46,178 bases of DNA from a virus: IMG/VR virus record IMGVR_UViG_3300031702_000475, positions 1 to 46,178 of that record. One strand, written 5' to 3'. The translations under genes and the position numbers were made by a program. The number at the start of each line of letters is the position of its first letter. Within the stretch, counting starts at the first letter, position 1. Of this stretch, positions 1 to 7,821 are shown one piece after another. The notes beneath the pieces were generated by a model that was not told the origin of the DNA, did not search any database, and was given only the letters and a program-made list of their open reading frames with translations.

Positions 1-531
1 GCAAGGTTCTGGTTTCAGAATGGTAGGTATGATGATAAGGAAGGATCTGACATACCATGTAATGATTGGGGATTCAGACAAGATGCGTTCAGGGATATCG
101 ACAAACGTAAGGTAGTTATCTGGAGACCTACGTTTAATGCAGAAACTCCAAGAACATGGAAAAAAGAGTTGACAAACGATGAATGGGATGTTATAATAAG
201 ACAGTTGTCTGCGGCAGGATTATATGTAGTAGAGTTGACTTATAGAACACCAGTGAGAGAAGCACTGTATCACATATCAACCTGTAGACAGATCGTATGC
301 TATGATGGAATGTGGCATTACATTGCTCGTAACTTATATAGACCTATGTTAATTATAAGTAGAGAGGGTATCACTAAGTATCATACGCCCCATGCCCTTA
401 CAACGACCTATGATAAAGGTAGAAACATATGGTCATGGTTAGATGACATGAAAGACCTACTAGGTAAAAGTAAACATAAAGCAAGACACTTCGAAAAGAA
501 AGATGAGAGATATTATTATGACAATGCCTGA
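1..531 (+). CDS. Glycosyltransferase, GT9-like (5'-truncated)
   Basis: The frame is open from the first base of the window, so the start lies upstream; 176 residues are visible. The segment around residues 38-50 (VVIWRPTFNAETPR) followed by a long helix, a beta strand (GLYVVEL) and the segment CRQIVCYDGMWHYIARNLYRP resembles the C-terminal nucleotide-sugar half of GT9 heptosyltransferase-type enzymes, where a conserved aspartate and an HIA-like segment sit in the same place. The likely role is transfer of a sugar to a glycan. It heads the visible run of sugar-transfer genes. The next gene overlaps its end by 14 bases. The family assignment is by pattern only and the acceptor is unknown. Confidence 0.5.
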   Translation, partial: ARFWFQNGRYDDKEGSDIPCNDWGFRQDAFRDIDKRKVVIWRPTFNAETPRTWKKELTNDEWDVIIRQLSAAGLYVVELTYRTPVREALYHISTCRQIVCYDGMWHYIARNLYRPMLIISREGITKYHTPHALTTTYDKGRNIWSWLDDMKDLLGKSKHKARHFEKKDERYYYDNA

Positions 532-727
532 TGAAAGATACCAAGCACTAAAGCGTACCGCTAAGTTCTTGAGTGAGTTGACAAACCCAAAGGGTAGATA
601 CAAGAGAGACAACATACAAGAGATGCGTAAAGATGCTCACTCTTGTCTACGTCATTACCCTTGGGATATGTACCTCGAAGATTTAGCAGAGATAGCACCA
701 CACATACTGGAGAACAAAGATGGGTGA
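518..727 (+). CDS. BPSL0761-family small protein
   Basis: This is a 69-residue protein beginning MTMPDERYQALKRTAKFL and containing RKDAHSCLRHYPWDMYL. That pattern (M-T-P-x-E-R near the start, then a helix, then R-x-A-x-x-L-L-R-H-Y-P) is the hallmark of the BPSL0761 family, found in proteobacteria and their phages, with no established function. Starts at 503, 518 and 524 are in frame; 518 gives the family's usual N-terminus and is preceded by the purine run GAGAGA. It overlaps the upstream gene by 14 bases and the downstream radical SAM gene by 8, so it is probably translationally coupled to both. Confidence 0.55.
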   Translation: MTMPDERYQALKRTAKFLSELTNPKGRYKRDNIQEMRKDAHSCLRHYPWDMYLEDLAEIAPHILENKDG

Positions 728-1703
728 CATAAAGATAGATAGAGCAGTAATCGAAGTTAACGGAGCGTGTAACTTTGACTGTACTATGTGTCCCCAAGAT
801 AAACGTGTCGGTGGTAGACATAAAGGATTCCTTGCGAAGATGAACCTTATGGAGTTCGAAGATAACCTTCGGGACTGTAAGCAACATGGTATGCGAGTAG
901 TCAACCTAGACGGATCAGGTGAAGCAACCCTTAACCGTAACCTCCCTATGTACATTGCATTAGTTAAGAAGTATGATTGTCAAGCAGTCATCTTCTCTAA
1001 TGGTTTCAAGATGCATGGTCAGTTTATGAAAGACTGCGTGGATGCAGGTCTAGACTTCTTTAGGTTCTCGTTCGTAGGATCTAACCCAGAGAAGTATCAA
1101 GAGTGGATGAACAACACGCGTGGATCATCCTACCATATTATCAAGAAGAACATCGAAGAGATGATGGCATACGTCAAAGAGACAGGTAGTACCTGTGTGG
1201 TAGAGACATATCATCTAATCACAGACAATGCCAACATCGATGCAGAACTAGACGAGTACAAAGCATTAGTAGAAGAACTTGGTTGTAAGACTGAGATCTG
1301 GAAGATGCACAACTGGTCTGGGGCATATGACATAGGAGATAACAAAAGAGAGGGTACAACTAAGACTTGTGGAAGACCCTTCTCTCCAGATGTTGTAATC
1401 CGTGCAGGTGGTATTGACGGTGGGCGAGGCGCAGTTCATCCTTGTTGTCAGGTACTTGGACGAGACGAAGAGGCAGTCATGGGTCATACCTCTCACAATA
1501 CAATCGAAGAGATCATCCGTGGCCCAGAGTACTCTGCTCTGCGCGAGTCTCATCGAACTGGTGAGTATACAGATTATTGCGGAGATTGTGACTTTTTACT
1601 TGACGATCCCGAAACTTTAGTGTATACTAATAATAATAGAGCAACACAAAAAATGATCGGTACAGATTTCAATCTGGAAGATTATAGGAATGGTGGAGTA
1701 TGA
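720..1703 (+). CDS. Radical SAM enzyme with SPASM-like C-terminal domain
   Basis: This 327-residue protein has the radical SAM signature C17-x3-C21-x2-C24 (CNFDCTMCPQ), which binds the [4Fe-4S] cluster that cleaves S-adenosylmethionine, and a GGE-like motif at residues 65-68. A second cysteine set follows at C217, C242, C243, C287 and C290 (CGRP, PCCQ, CGDC), as in SPASM domains that hold auxiliary Fe-S clusters. SPASM enzymes usually modify peptides or other substrates by radical chemistry. Its neighbours are sugar transferases, so a role in making an unusual sugar or modifying a surface structure is possible, but no peptide substrate gene is obvious. The start overlaps the upstream gene; the next gene starts inside its stop (ATGA-type overlap). 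Confidence 0.85.
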   Translation: MGDIKIDRAVIEVNGACNFDCTMCPQDKRVGGRHKGFLAKMNLMEFEDNLRDCKQHGMRVVNLDGSGEATLNRNLPMYIALVKKYDCQAVIFSNGFKMHGQFMKDCVDAGLDFFRFSFVGSNPEKYQEWMNNTRGSSYHIIKKNIEEMMAYVKETGSTCVVETYHLITDNANIDAELDEYKALVEELGCKTEIWKMHNWSGAYDIGDNKREGTTKTCGRPFSPDVVIRAGGIDGGRGAVHPCCQVLGRDEEAVMGHTSHNTIEEIIRGPEYSALRESHRTGEYTDYCGDCDFLLDDPETLVYTNNNRATQKMIGTDFNLEDYRNGGV

Positions 1704-1930
1704 ATAAGATAAAGAAGTGGATCAAGGATATATTCCTTGAAGTATACGTCTTGACTATTTGGTACAAAGAAGGTAACGAATTTGAAACCAAGATTACCAA
1801 GCGAGTATACAATATGAAGAAGATTAAGAAAGCAACTGCCAAGCACGTCATTGGCATTAAGTCAGACGGTAATATGCTAGAGATTAAGACGGTCGAACCC
1901 TTTGACTATCAAATTGAGAAGATACATTAA
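1700..1930 (+). CDS. Small basic protein, unknown
   Basis: This 76-residue lysine-rich protein begins MNKIKKWIKDIFLEVYVLTIW, an amphipathic, aromatic N-terminus, and continues with a predicted beta-rich C-terminus. I do not recognise a family. Its ATG overlaps the radical SAM stop codon and its stop codon abuts the ATG of the following glycosyltransferase, so it belongs to the same transcription unit and is very likely expressed. Confidence 0.6.
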   Translation: MNKIKKWIKDIFLEVYVLTIWYKEGNEFETKITKRVYNMKKIKKATAKHVIGIKSDGNMLEIKTVEPFDYQIEKIH

Positions 1931-2722
1931 ATGAAAAGATTGATCTATCAGGTGTGTTTAGGCGAACAGTACAAGAGTAAACTTTACTCGCATTGTATAC
2001 AGAGTGTGGCAGACTATTGTGAGAAGAACGATATAGAACACTATGTATTGCGCACCCCCAAGTTAAGGATCAAACCCGATCCTTTCTCTGGTAACCGAAG
2101 CACCAATTCATATATGAAGCACGGTGGTTACCTTCCTATCTATGAGAAAGAGAATGCGTTTGACGAACTAGACAACTACGATCAGATTGCTATCATTGAT
2201 AGTGACATCTATATCAGAGCAGACGCACCGAACATCTTTGATGACTTCGGTACCGAAGATGCGTTTGGTTGTGTGTTTGAGCGTGAGATGCCCTTGACTG
2301 ATAATTATAAAGAGAAGATCCTTAACTACTCTCGTATGCAATACAAACCTTTACATGATACTGGTATTGATTTCAACCCAAGTACTATGGGTTATGAGTT
2401 TGCCAATATGGGTATGATCTTGTTGAACTGCTCGTTATTCAAACCCTATCTACAAGGGCAGACTGCAAAAGAGTTTCTGACTCGTATGGAGTTCAAGGAC
2501 TTTGTTGATGGTCTTGCGGCATGGAAGTGGTCTACTGACCAGACGTTACTGAACTTCTTCCTAAAGAAATATAACGTGCCTGTGAAGCATATGGATCATG
2601 TATGGAATGGTCTGTATGGGGCAAACACAAAGGTTGATGAGTGTCACTTCATACACTTCTTCCTAAAGACGTTACTACCTGATCAGGGCGAGAATGTCGA
2701 AGAATTGATGAGAAAGATATGA
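1931..2722 (+). CDS. Glycosyltransferase, GT-A fold (DSD motif)
   Basis: This 263-residue protein has the core IAIIDSDIYI (D90-S91-D92), a DxD motif that in GT-A glycosyltransferases binds the metal and the nucleotide-sugar. The context (a beta strand ending in D-x-D, then NIFDDFG, then FANMGMILLNCSLF near residue 165) fits GT8-like retaining transferases or the nucleotide-diphospho-sugar transferase group. Sugar donor and acceptor cannot be read from sequence. It starts directly at the stop of the previous gene and its end overlaps the next gene by 4 bases (ATGA). Confidence 0.7.
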   Translation: MKRLIYQVCLGEQYKSKLYSHCIQSVADYCEKNDIEHYVLRTPKLRIKPDPFSGNRSTNSYMKHGGYLPIYEKENAFDELDNYDQIAIIDSDIYIRADAPNIFDDFGTEDAFGCVFEREMPLTDNYKEKILNYSRMQYKPLHDTGIDFNPSTMGYEFANMGMILLNCSLFKPYLQGQTAKEFLTRMEFKDFVDGLAAWKWSTDQTLLNFFLKKYNVPVKHMDHVWNGLYGANTKVDECHFIHFFLKTLLPDQGENVEELMRKI

Positions 2723-3408
2723 AAGCATTTGTAATTGCGTTAGTGGGTCAATCATACGAACCACTAACAAGAACTATTGAGAAGACCGAATCACCTTTGG
2801 AGTTACATTGGTTACCTGCCACAACACCCGAAACTATTAAAGATGATCGTAAGGCATTTCCTAAGTTCAAGTGGACTTGGCCAATGTTAGCAGAACAAGA
2901 TGGTCTTTGTATGGAAACAGGAGTATTCAAGTTTGTCTATCAGGCACAAGAATACAGCAAGAAGATTGCCTGTTCGATCAGTCATATGAGAGCATGGCAG
3001 AAGTGTGTTGATCTAGATGAACCTATTATCATATTCGAAGCAGACGCAGTGGTTAAACGAAAGATAGACATTGAACCTGATCAGGCACTCTTGATTGGTC
3101 TTAACGATCCTCGTGGTGCCACCAGACGCGCAGGTACATATCATGCCAAACAAGTTGAGTACGGAGAAGGAATCAATCCTGTATCCACAGTCAATGAGTC
3201 TGGAGAGAATCCAGTGCCCCAAGGATTAGCAGGTAACAGTGCCTACTATATAACACCTGTAGGAGCAAAGAAGTTACTACAGGAAGCAGAAATATACGGT
3301 ATGTGGCCAAATGACGCATTTATGTGTAAGGAATTATTTCCTTTCTTACGACAAGCATATCCATATTATACAACAATCAGTGGAGCAGAATCCACAACAA
3401 CAAGGTAG
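2719..3408 (+). CDS. Glycosyltransferase family 25 protein
   Basis: This 229-residue protein has the GT25 plan: an N-terminal strand MKAFVIALVG, the segment KIACSISHMRAWQKC (the S/L-S-H-x-x-x-W block), and IIIFEADAVV with the acidic triad E107-A108-D109. GT25 enzymes transfer sugars in lipooligosaccharide synthesis in Gram-negative bacteria. The gene overlaps its upstream neighbour by 4 bases. A second GT25 gene lies at 3682, separated only by a GroES-like gene, so the two may be paralogues; their sequences are clearly diverged. Confidence 0.8.
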   Translation: MKAFVIALVGQSYEPLTRTIEKTESPLELHWLPATTPETIKDDRKAFPKFKWTWPMLAEQDGLCMETGVFKFVYQAQEYSKKIACSISHMRAWQKCVDLDEPIIIFEADAVVKRKIDIEPDQALLIGLNDPRGATRRAGTYHAKQVEYGEGINPVSTVNESGENPVPQGLAGNSAYYITPVGAKKLLQEAEIYGMWPNDAFMCKELFPFLRQAYPYYTTISGAESTTTR

Positions 3409-3415
3409 AGATGAA

Positions 3416-3685
3416 ATGAGCGAACGAGTATTAGGTGATAATGTATTAGTCACAGAACGTAAAGAAGCAGGTGAGACACAAACCGCAGGTGGCATTATCC
3501 TCAGTGGTGATCTCAGTACAGGTAACAAAGCGGCATTGGTATTAGCAGTTGGCCCAGATGTCACAGATATTAAGTCTGGTGATGTATGCTATCTCAAATG
3601 GTCTGAGTGTTTGCCAGTAGAATTAGAAGGTGTCAAGTGTGGCATCGTAGCACAAGAGTTTATTAAGATGGTTGTGGATGCGTGA
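3416..3685 (+). CDS. 31: GroES-like co-chaperonin (T4 gp31 counterpart)
   Basis: This 89-residue protein has the GroES pattern: RVLGDNVLVTER at the start, the mobile-loop segment ETQTAGGIIL around residues 20-29 that docks to GroEL, VLAVGPD, GDVCYLKW and a C-terminal IVAQEFIKMVV. In T4, gp31 replaces host GroES so that GroEL can fold the major capsid protein; the same role is likely here. The frame is open further upstream, but the ATG at 3416 lies just after a GGTAGAG ribosome-binding sequence and gives the normal family N-terminus. The location, inside a glycosyltransferase run, is unusual. The next gene overlaps by 4 bases. Confidence 0.85.
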   Translation: MSERVLGDNVLVTERKEAGETQTAGGIILSGDLSTGNKAALVLAVGPDVTDIKSGDVCYLKWSECLPVELEGVKCGIVAQEFIKMVVDA

Positions 3686-4335
3686 AAGCATACGTCATAA
3701 CAATACTAGACAATGACTTATCGCAAGAAGCGGCAGATACTTGTATTGCTAGTGCCAAAAGGTACGGCATTGAAGTAGAGAAGTTTCCTGCTATTACCCC
3801 TCGCACAGAGGGGTTTCAACATAGGGTAGCATTAGCGAACCTAGACATAGAAGCATTCTCTGGTGGATGGTCGAGGGTAGAGAACGCATTGGCGTGTTTC
3901 CTATCCCACCGTGAGTTATGGAAGATGTGTAATGAGACGCGAGAAGATATTATGATTCTTGAGCATGATGCGATATTCAAGGATGGTATACCTAAGAACT
4001 TCGCATTCAATAAGTGTATTACTCTTGGTAAACCGTCTTACGGTAACTTCGAAACTCCTACTGGATTCGGGGCACAACCACTATCCCAAGCAAAGTACTT
4101 TAAGGGGGCACACGCATATATTATCAAAGCATCTGCCGCAGAAGACTTTCTAATGAGTATCATCTCTAGACCAACCGACATCTTTCTTAACACGTTTAAC
4201 TTCCCGTACCTTGAAGAGTATTATCCTTGGGTGGTTGAGGTTGAAGATACTTTCTCTACTATTCAAAACAAGAAAGGGTTGGAAGCAAAACATACCTATG
4301 TGGCAGGGAGAGATGTTAAGGTGGTGGCGGCATGA
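3682..4335 (+). CDS. Glycosyltransferase family 25 protein (second copy)
   Basis: This 217-residue protein begins MKAYVITILD and has ACFLSHRELW (S-H-x-x-x-W) near residue 80 and MILEHDAIF with E94-H95-D96, the GT25 metal and sugar-nucleotide motif. It resembles the gene at 2719 in plan and length but not closely in sequence. It starts within the stop of the GroES-like gene (overlap 4 bases) and overlaps the next gene by 4 bases. The probable role is addition of a sugar to a lipopolysaccharide-like or virion glycan. Confidence 0.75.
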   Translation: MKAYVITILDNDLSQEAADTCIASAKRYGIEVEKFPAITPRTEGFQHRVALANLDIEAFSGGWSRVENALACFLSHRELWKMCNETREDIMILEHDAIFKDGIPKNFAFNKCITLGKPSYGNFETPTGFGAQPLSQAKYFKGAHAYIIKASAAEDFLMSIISRPTDIFLNTFNFPYLEEYYPWVVEVEDTFSTIQNKKGLEAKHTYVAGRDVKVVAA

Positions 4336-5039
4336 GTAAGCGAAAGATTAACTTTATAACAGTATGTACAGACGCGTATCCTATGGAGTATGCGCGTAAG
4401 ATAATAACTCAGTTCGAGAAACTATCTAACTTCAATGTAACATCATACTGTATAACAGACCGACCAAACGAGATCTCTGACATTGCCACCCCCATTGCTC
4501 CACCCTTCGGTATTGGTAAAGGTTGGTGGAATAAGATGTATCTTTATAGCGAGGATATGCCCAAAGGTTACAGTGTGTACTTAGACATAGACACAGTTCT
4601 AATCAAGAACTTTGATGATGAGATCATAAACTGTATTATTAACCTATCGTTTGGTAGAAAGATATCAGTCGTATCGGATGCGATTATGTGGAAGAACAAT
4701 AAGTACAGTTCCTCTATGATGGTTATGAAGCACGGTCAGATGGTAGATGTATGGGAGAAGTTTGAAAAGAACAAGGAGTCTTTGTACGGTTACGATGGGG
4801 GAGACCAAGTATGGACAGGTCACCAGTTGAACGACAGTGATGTATTCTATATCGATGAGTCATTCCCCAAGTTGAAGATGAATTTAAAATTCCACTTAGG
4901 TAAGAAGATATTTGGTCAATGGGACTTTCCCAAACGACTGCCAGTGGGTACTAAGATAGTTGATTGTGGCGGCAAACCTAAACCACATGAACTGAGTTAC
5001 TTACACTATGTAAAGGAGAACTGGCACGATGTTGAGTAA
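4332..5039 (+). CDS. Glycosyltransferase-like protein (DID motif)
   Basis: This 235-residue protein opens with a Rossmann-like strand KINFITVCTDAYP and has VYLDIDTVLI with D85-I86-D87, a DxD motif preceded by the hydrophobic strand typical of GT-A transferases. A tryptophan-rich segment GIGKGWWNKMYLY precedes it, a feature seen in phage and bacterial transferases of this type. The end overlaps the start of the inner-membrane spanin by 11 bases. Substrate unknown. Confidence 0.6.
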   Translation: MSKRKINFITVCTDAYPMEYARKIITQFEKLSNFNVTSYCITDRPNEISDIATPIAPPFGIGKGWWNKMYLYSEDMPKGYSVYLDIDTVLIKNFDDEIINCIINLSFGRKISVVSDAIMWKNNKYSSSMMVMKHGQMVDVWEKFEKNKESLYGYDGGDQVWTGHQLNDSDVFYIDESFPKLKMNLKFHLGKKIFGQWDFPKRLPVGTKIVDCGGKPKPHELSYLHYVKENWHDVE

Positions 5040-5424
5040 ACTATTTGCAGGAGTCATCCTTGCTATGAGTATTACAGGTTACCTGTTTTACACGCAAGTG
5101 CATAAACCCCTTCTAGGGGAGATGAAGCAACAAGCGGCAGTGATTGCCGCACAAGAGATCCGTCAACAAGAACAGATCAAAACTCTCGAAGCACTACAAG
5201 CAAACTTCATTAAGACAACCGAAGCACTCAATGTAATGAGCGCAAAGAATGCAGAGATCGAAGCAGAACAAGCAAGATACCTCGACATATTCAAACGTCA
5301 TAATCTAACTAAACTTGCCGCGGCCAAACCGGGACTAATAACGACTAGAATTAATAGGGGGACAAAAAATGTATTCGATTCGATTGAGAACGATTCTACT
5401 TTCATTGATAGTCTTGACGAGTAG
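5029..5424 (+). CDS. Inner-membrane spanin (Rz-like)
   Basis: This 131-residue protein has an N-terminal membrane anchor (residues about 4-22, LFAGVILAMSITGYLFY) followed by a long Gln/Glu/Ala-rich coiled coil (about 30-95) and a C-terminal segment KPGLITTRINRGTKNVFDSIEN typical of Rz proteins. Spanins fuse inner and outer membranes in the last step of lysis in Gram-negative hosts. The outer-membrane partner gene begins inside its 3' end in another frame (56-base overlap), the classic Rz/Rz1 arrangement. No holin or endolysin was recognised beside it. Confidence 0.8.
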   Translation: MLSKLFAGVILAMSITGYLFYTQVHKPLLGEMKQQAAVIAAQEIRQQEQIKTLEALQANFIKTTEALNVMSAKNAEIEAEQARYLDIFKRHNLTKLAAAKPGLITTRINRGTKNVFDSIENDSTFIDSLDE

Positions 5425-5776
5425 TGGGTGTACTACATTAGGCAACTTCTTTGCTGATGACATACCACCCCCTGTAGTTGAGATTCGTACCATAGAAGTA
5501 AAGATACCTATCACACACCCTGTGATGCCTCGTGCTATTGATCTAAAAGACCCTGAGTTCTTTGTTGTGTCTGAGAAGAATGTCGAAGAGTTTATGATCG
5601 ATATAGAGAAACGTGCAGGAACTTTAGTCTTTATTGCAATAACAGTTGACGATTACGAGTTAATGAGTTATAATATGCAAGAGATCAAACGTTATGTTAA
5701 TCAGATGAAGGAAGTTATTGTGTATTACCGTACCATCAATGACTTCGAAGAAGAAGAAGAAGTAACGCAGGACTAA
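5369..5776 (+). CDS. Outer-membrane lipoprotein spanin (Rz1-like)
   Basis: This 135-residue protein has a signal peptide MYSIRLRTILLSLIVLTSSG and a lipobox ending at C21 (TSSGC), predicting a lipoprotein attached to the outer membrane, followed by a short proline stretch (DIPPPVV), as in Rz1. It is longer than lambda Rz1 and has an acidic tail. The ATG at 5369 has a GGGGG run upstream and lies inside the Rz-like gene, so this is an overlapping o-spanin. Together the two imply a Gram-negative host. Confidence 0.8.
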   Translation: MYSIRLRTILLSLIVLTSSGCTTLGNFFADDIPPPVVEIRTIEVKIPITHPVMPRAIDLKDPEFFVVSEKNVEEFMIDIEKRAGTLVFIAITVDDYELMSYNMQEIKRYVNQMKEVIVYYRTINDFEEEEEVTQD

Positions 5777-5824
5777 GAAATCATATACATACATACAGAG
5801 AATAAATAATAAGGTTCGAAGAAT

Positions 5825-6301
5825 ATGTATGAATATAGTGCAAAAATTGTTAGAGTGGTTGATGGTGATACTGTGGACGTTGACCTTGATCTTGGTTTCG
5901 GTATCGTGTATGCTAATCAGCGCATTCGTCTATACGGTATCGACACTCCTGAATCACGGACAAGAGATCTTACAGAGAAAGTCTTCGGTAAAATCGCAGG
6001 GAAGTTCCTTGAAGGAAAACTTGGGGAGCGATGCAAGATCCGTACTCGAAAAGACGGAAAGGGAAAGTACGGACGTATCCTCGGAGAGTTTGTTGTCTAC
6101 GATCACGAGACTGACTCGGAGATGACCGTCAATGATATTATGATCCGCGACCACTATGCGGTTGCGTACTTTGGTCAGTCTAAGGATGATATCGAAGCAG
6201 AACACATTATCAATCGCGCAAAGTTGGCAGAACATTACGGTCACCCTAGCGAAGATGGAAAGTACATAGAATTGAAAGAATCATTTGGATTAGACTTTTA
6301 G
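5825..6301 (+). CDS. Thermonuclease-like nuclease (SNase family)
   Basis: This 158-residue protein has the staphylococcal nuclease pattern: VVDGDTVDVDLDLG near the start, IRLYGIDTPES with R35, D40 and E43, and GKYGRILGE with R84, matching the catalytic Arg-Asp-Glu-Arg set. No signal peptide is visible, so it probably acts inside the cell. Similar genes occur in marine T4-like phages and may help degrade host DNA or RNA; that role is inference. It follows a 48-base gap after the spanins with an AAGG ribosome-binding sequence at long spacing. Confidence 0.85.
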   Translation: MYEYSAKIVRVVDGDTVDVDLDLGFGIVYANQRIRLYGIDTPESRTRDLTEKVFGKIAGKFLEGKLGERCKIRTRKDGKGKYGRILGEFVVYDHETDSEMTVNDIMIRDHYAVAYFGQSKDDIEAEHIINRAKLAEHYGHPSEDGKYIELKESFGLDF

Positions 6302-6309
6302 GATAGATT

Positions 6310-6939
6310 ATGAGATGGAACGTACTTGGTAATGGGGATAATGCCCATATGTTTGAACGTGGGACAAAAGGTAAGTTACTGATATGTAATATGCCTCCCT
6401 TCGAGATACCCACTAGGGAAGTCCACGCTACCTGTATGGTAGACTACAAGATGATGTTGGCACTAGCACAGGGTCACATCAAACTCGATATGTATGATTG
6501 GGTTCTTGGTATGCGTCCCAGACATTGGATGGAGATGAACCCTGCGTTCTATCTCAAGTATGCTCAGAAGATCAAGGCAATGCATACACACATACCTCAG
6601 TATGCACAATTGGATGGACAAGACGCAGGACAGGCATCCACTAACTATTCCTGTGGACATATGGCAATCGACTATGCCTGTCGTGTTAAGGGCGCAACAG
6701 AAGTACACATCTATGGTTTTGATGCTATGTTCGACACTAACCTCAGATCTTATACAGACCTATTGTTAGAATCAGATCGTAGTGAACAGAACACCTATAG
6801 GATTGCCAACAACTGGAGACCAGTATGGACTGGACTCTTTAAAGAGTTCAAGCACGTTAAGTTTTACTTGTATCACAAACATGATAGACTGCAAGTGCCA
6901 GTAGGTAAGAACGTAACAATAATAGTAAAGGAGAGATAG
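6310..6939 (+). CDS. Possible glycosyltransferase (DUF115/sialyltransferase-like)
   Basis: This 209-residue protein has a C-terminal segment CGHMAIDYACRVKGATEVHI followed by YGFDAMF, a pattern (G-x-x-A-x-x-x-A-x-x-x-G-A-x-E-V-x-x-Y-G-F-D) seen in the DUF115/MAF and sialyltransferase-like proteins that handle nonulosonic acids. The N-terminus (RWNVLGNGDNAHMFERG) has a glycine-rich turn after the first strand. Its membership of the sugar-transfer cluster supports a carbohydrate role, but the match is weak. The AGGA ribosome-binding sequence sits just before the ATG. Confidence 0.4.
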   Translation: MRWNVLGNGDNAHMFERGTKGKLLICNMPPFEIPTREVHATCMVDYKMMLALAQGHIKLDMYDWVLGMRPRHWMEMNPAFYLKYAQKIKAMHTHIPQYAQLDGQDAGQASTNYSCGHMAIDYACRVKGATEVHIYGFDAMFDTNLRSYTDLLLESDRSEQNTYRIANNWRPVWTGLFKEFKHVKFYLYHKHDRLQVPVGKNVTIIVKER

Positions 6940-6940
6940 T

Positions 6941-7090
6941 ATGCCAAGTAAAGAAGACCTAGTAGTAGTAATGAGAAGGTTAACCGAATTCTTAGGAGAC
7001 ACGTTGAGTGACTTCGTTTCGTGTTGGAGAATATACCCTAATGTACTTATTTGGTGTGGACTTGCGTTCTTGATTGCCGCATTTGTATAA
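6941..7090 (+). CDS. Small single-span membrane protein
   Basis: This 49-residue ORF starts at ATG 6941, just after the preceding stop and behind a strong AAAGGAGAG ribosome-binding sequence. A charged N-terminal half (MPSKEDLVVVMRRLTEFL) is followed by one membrane span at the C-terminus (PNVLIWCGLAFLIAAFV). Its stop codon lies inside a late promoter box. It could be a small lysis or envelope protein, but I see no family signature. Confidence 0.55.
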   Translation: MPSKEDLVVVMRRLTEFLGDTLSDFVSCWRIYPNVLIWCGLAFLIAAFV

Positions 7091-7093
7091 ATA
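7086..7093 (+). promoter_or_regulatory. T4-type late promoter box
   Basis: Exact TATAAATA, the T4 late promoter -10 element, 36 bases before the kinase gene at 7129. It overlaps the stop codon of the 49-residue ORF. It is the only exact late box seen in the first 9 kb, and it selects the kinase gene for late expression. Confidence 0.75.
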
Positions 7094-7128
7094 AACGTAT
7101 ATTACAAACCATTACATACAGGTAACCC

Positions 7129-7821
7129 ATGCAGAAGTTTAAGACATTCACCGAAGAACTAGAATTACAAGAAGGGGTCAATGATCCTGCCATCTTTAAA
7201 GCAGTATTCCTAGCAGGTGGGCCCGGTTCGGGTAAGTCATTTATAGCAGGTAAGACTGGTCTTGGATCTTTCGGATTCCGTATCATCAACTCCGATGACG
7301 CGTTCGAGAACTCTATGAAGAAAGCAGGAATGGAGATGTCACCCGAAGAGATCTTCTCGGTCAAGGGACAGGAACTTCGTGGTAAGGCAACAGCGATTAC
7401 TGCCAAGAAGAAAGAGATGTATCTTAAAGGTCGATTGGGTATTTGTATTGATGGTACTGGTAAAGACTTCGAGAAGTTAAACAAGCAACGTAAAGAACTA
7501 GAGAAGATGGGTTATGATTGTGCTATCATCGTAGTCAACACTAACCTAGATACTGCCGTAGGTCGTGACCAAGCACGGAAACGTACTATCGGTAAGAAGA
7601 TGTTAGAACCAATGTGGCAAGCAGTACAAGACAACATTGGTAAGTTTCAAACAGCATTCGGACGAAACAAAACCTTTATCGTAGATAACTCAGACGGCAA
7701 AGACTACCAGAAAGAAACAATGGCGGCATACAAAGGCGTTGGTGTCTGGGCAAAGAAAGCACCAGACAACTCCAAAGCGCGTAAGTGGATTGCCAGTGAG
7801 ACAAAGAATAAGACTCGATAA
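7129..7821 (+). CDS. P-loop (zeta-toxin-like) kinase with capsid-targeting-like N-terminus
   Basis: This 230-residue protein has a Walker A motif GGPGSGKS at residues 30-37 and a following IINSDDAF strand, as in zeta-toxin/AAA-type small-molecule kinases; RDQARKRT near residue 145 could be the lid arginines. The first 15 residues, MQKFKTFTEELELQE, resemble the T4 capsid-targeting sequence (MKTYQEFIAE) and end in L-Q-E before G16, which fits the L/I-x-E rule of the T4 prohead protease gp21. With a late promoter just upstream, it is plausibly a packaged internal protein. Substrate unknown. The stop TAA touches the stop of the convergent next gene with no spacer. Confidence 0.75.
   Translation: MQKFKTFTEELELQEGVNDPAIFKAVFLAGGPGSGKSFIAGKTGLGSFGFRIINSDDAFENSMKKAGMEMSPEEIFSVKGQELRGKATAITAKKKEMYLKGRLGICIDGTGKDFEKLNKQRKELEKMGYDCAIIVVNTNLDTAVGRDQARKRTIGKKMLEPMWQAVQDNIGKFQTAFGRNKTFIVDNSDGKDYQKETMAAYKGVGVWAKKAPDNSKARKWIASETKNKTR

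Noticed and set aside
5801-5808. AATAAATA before the thermonuclease-like gene
   Set aside because: One mismatch to the late box in an A/T-rich gap; not enough to call a promoter.
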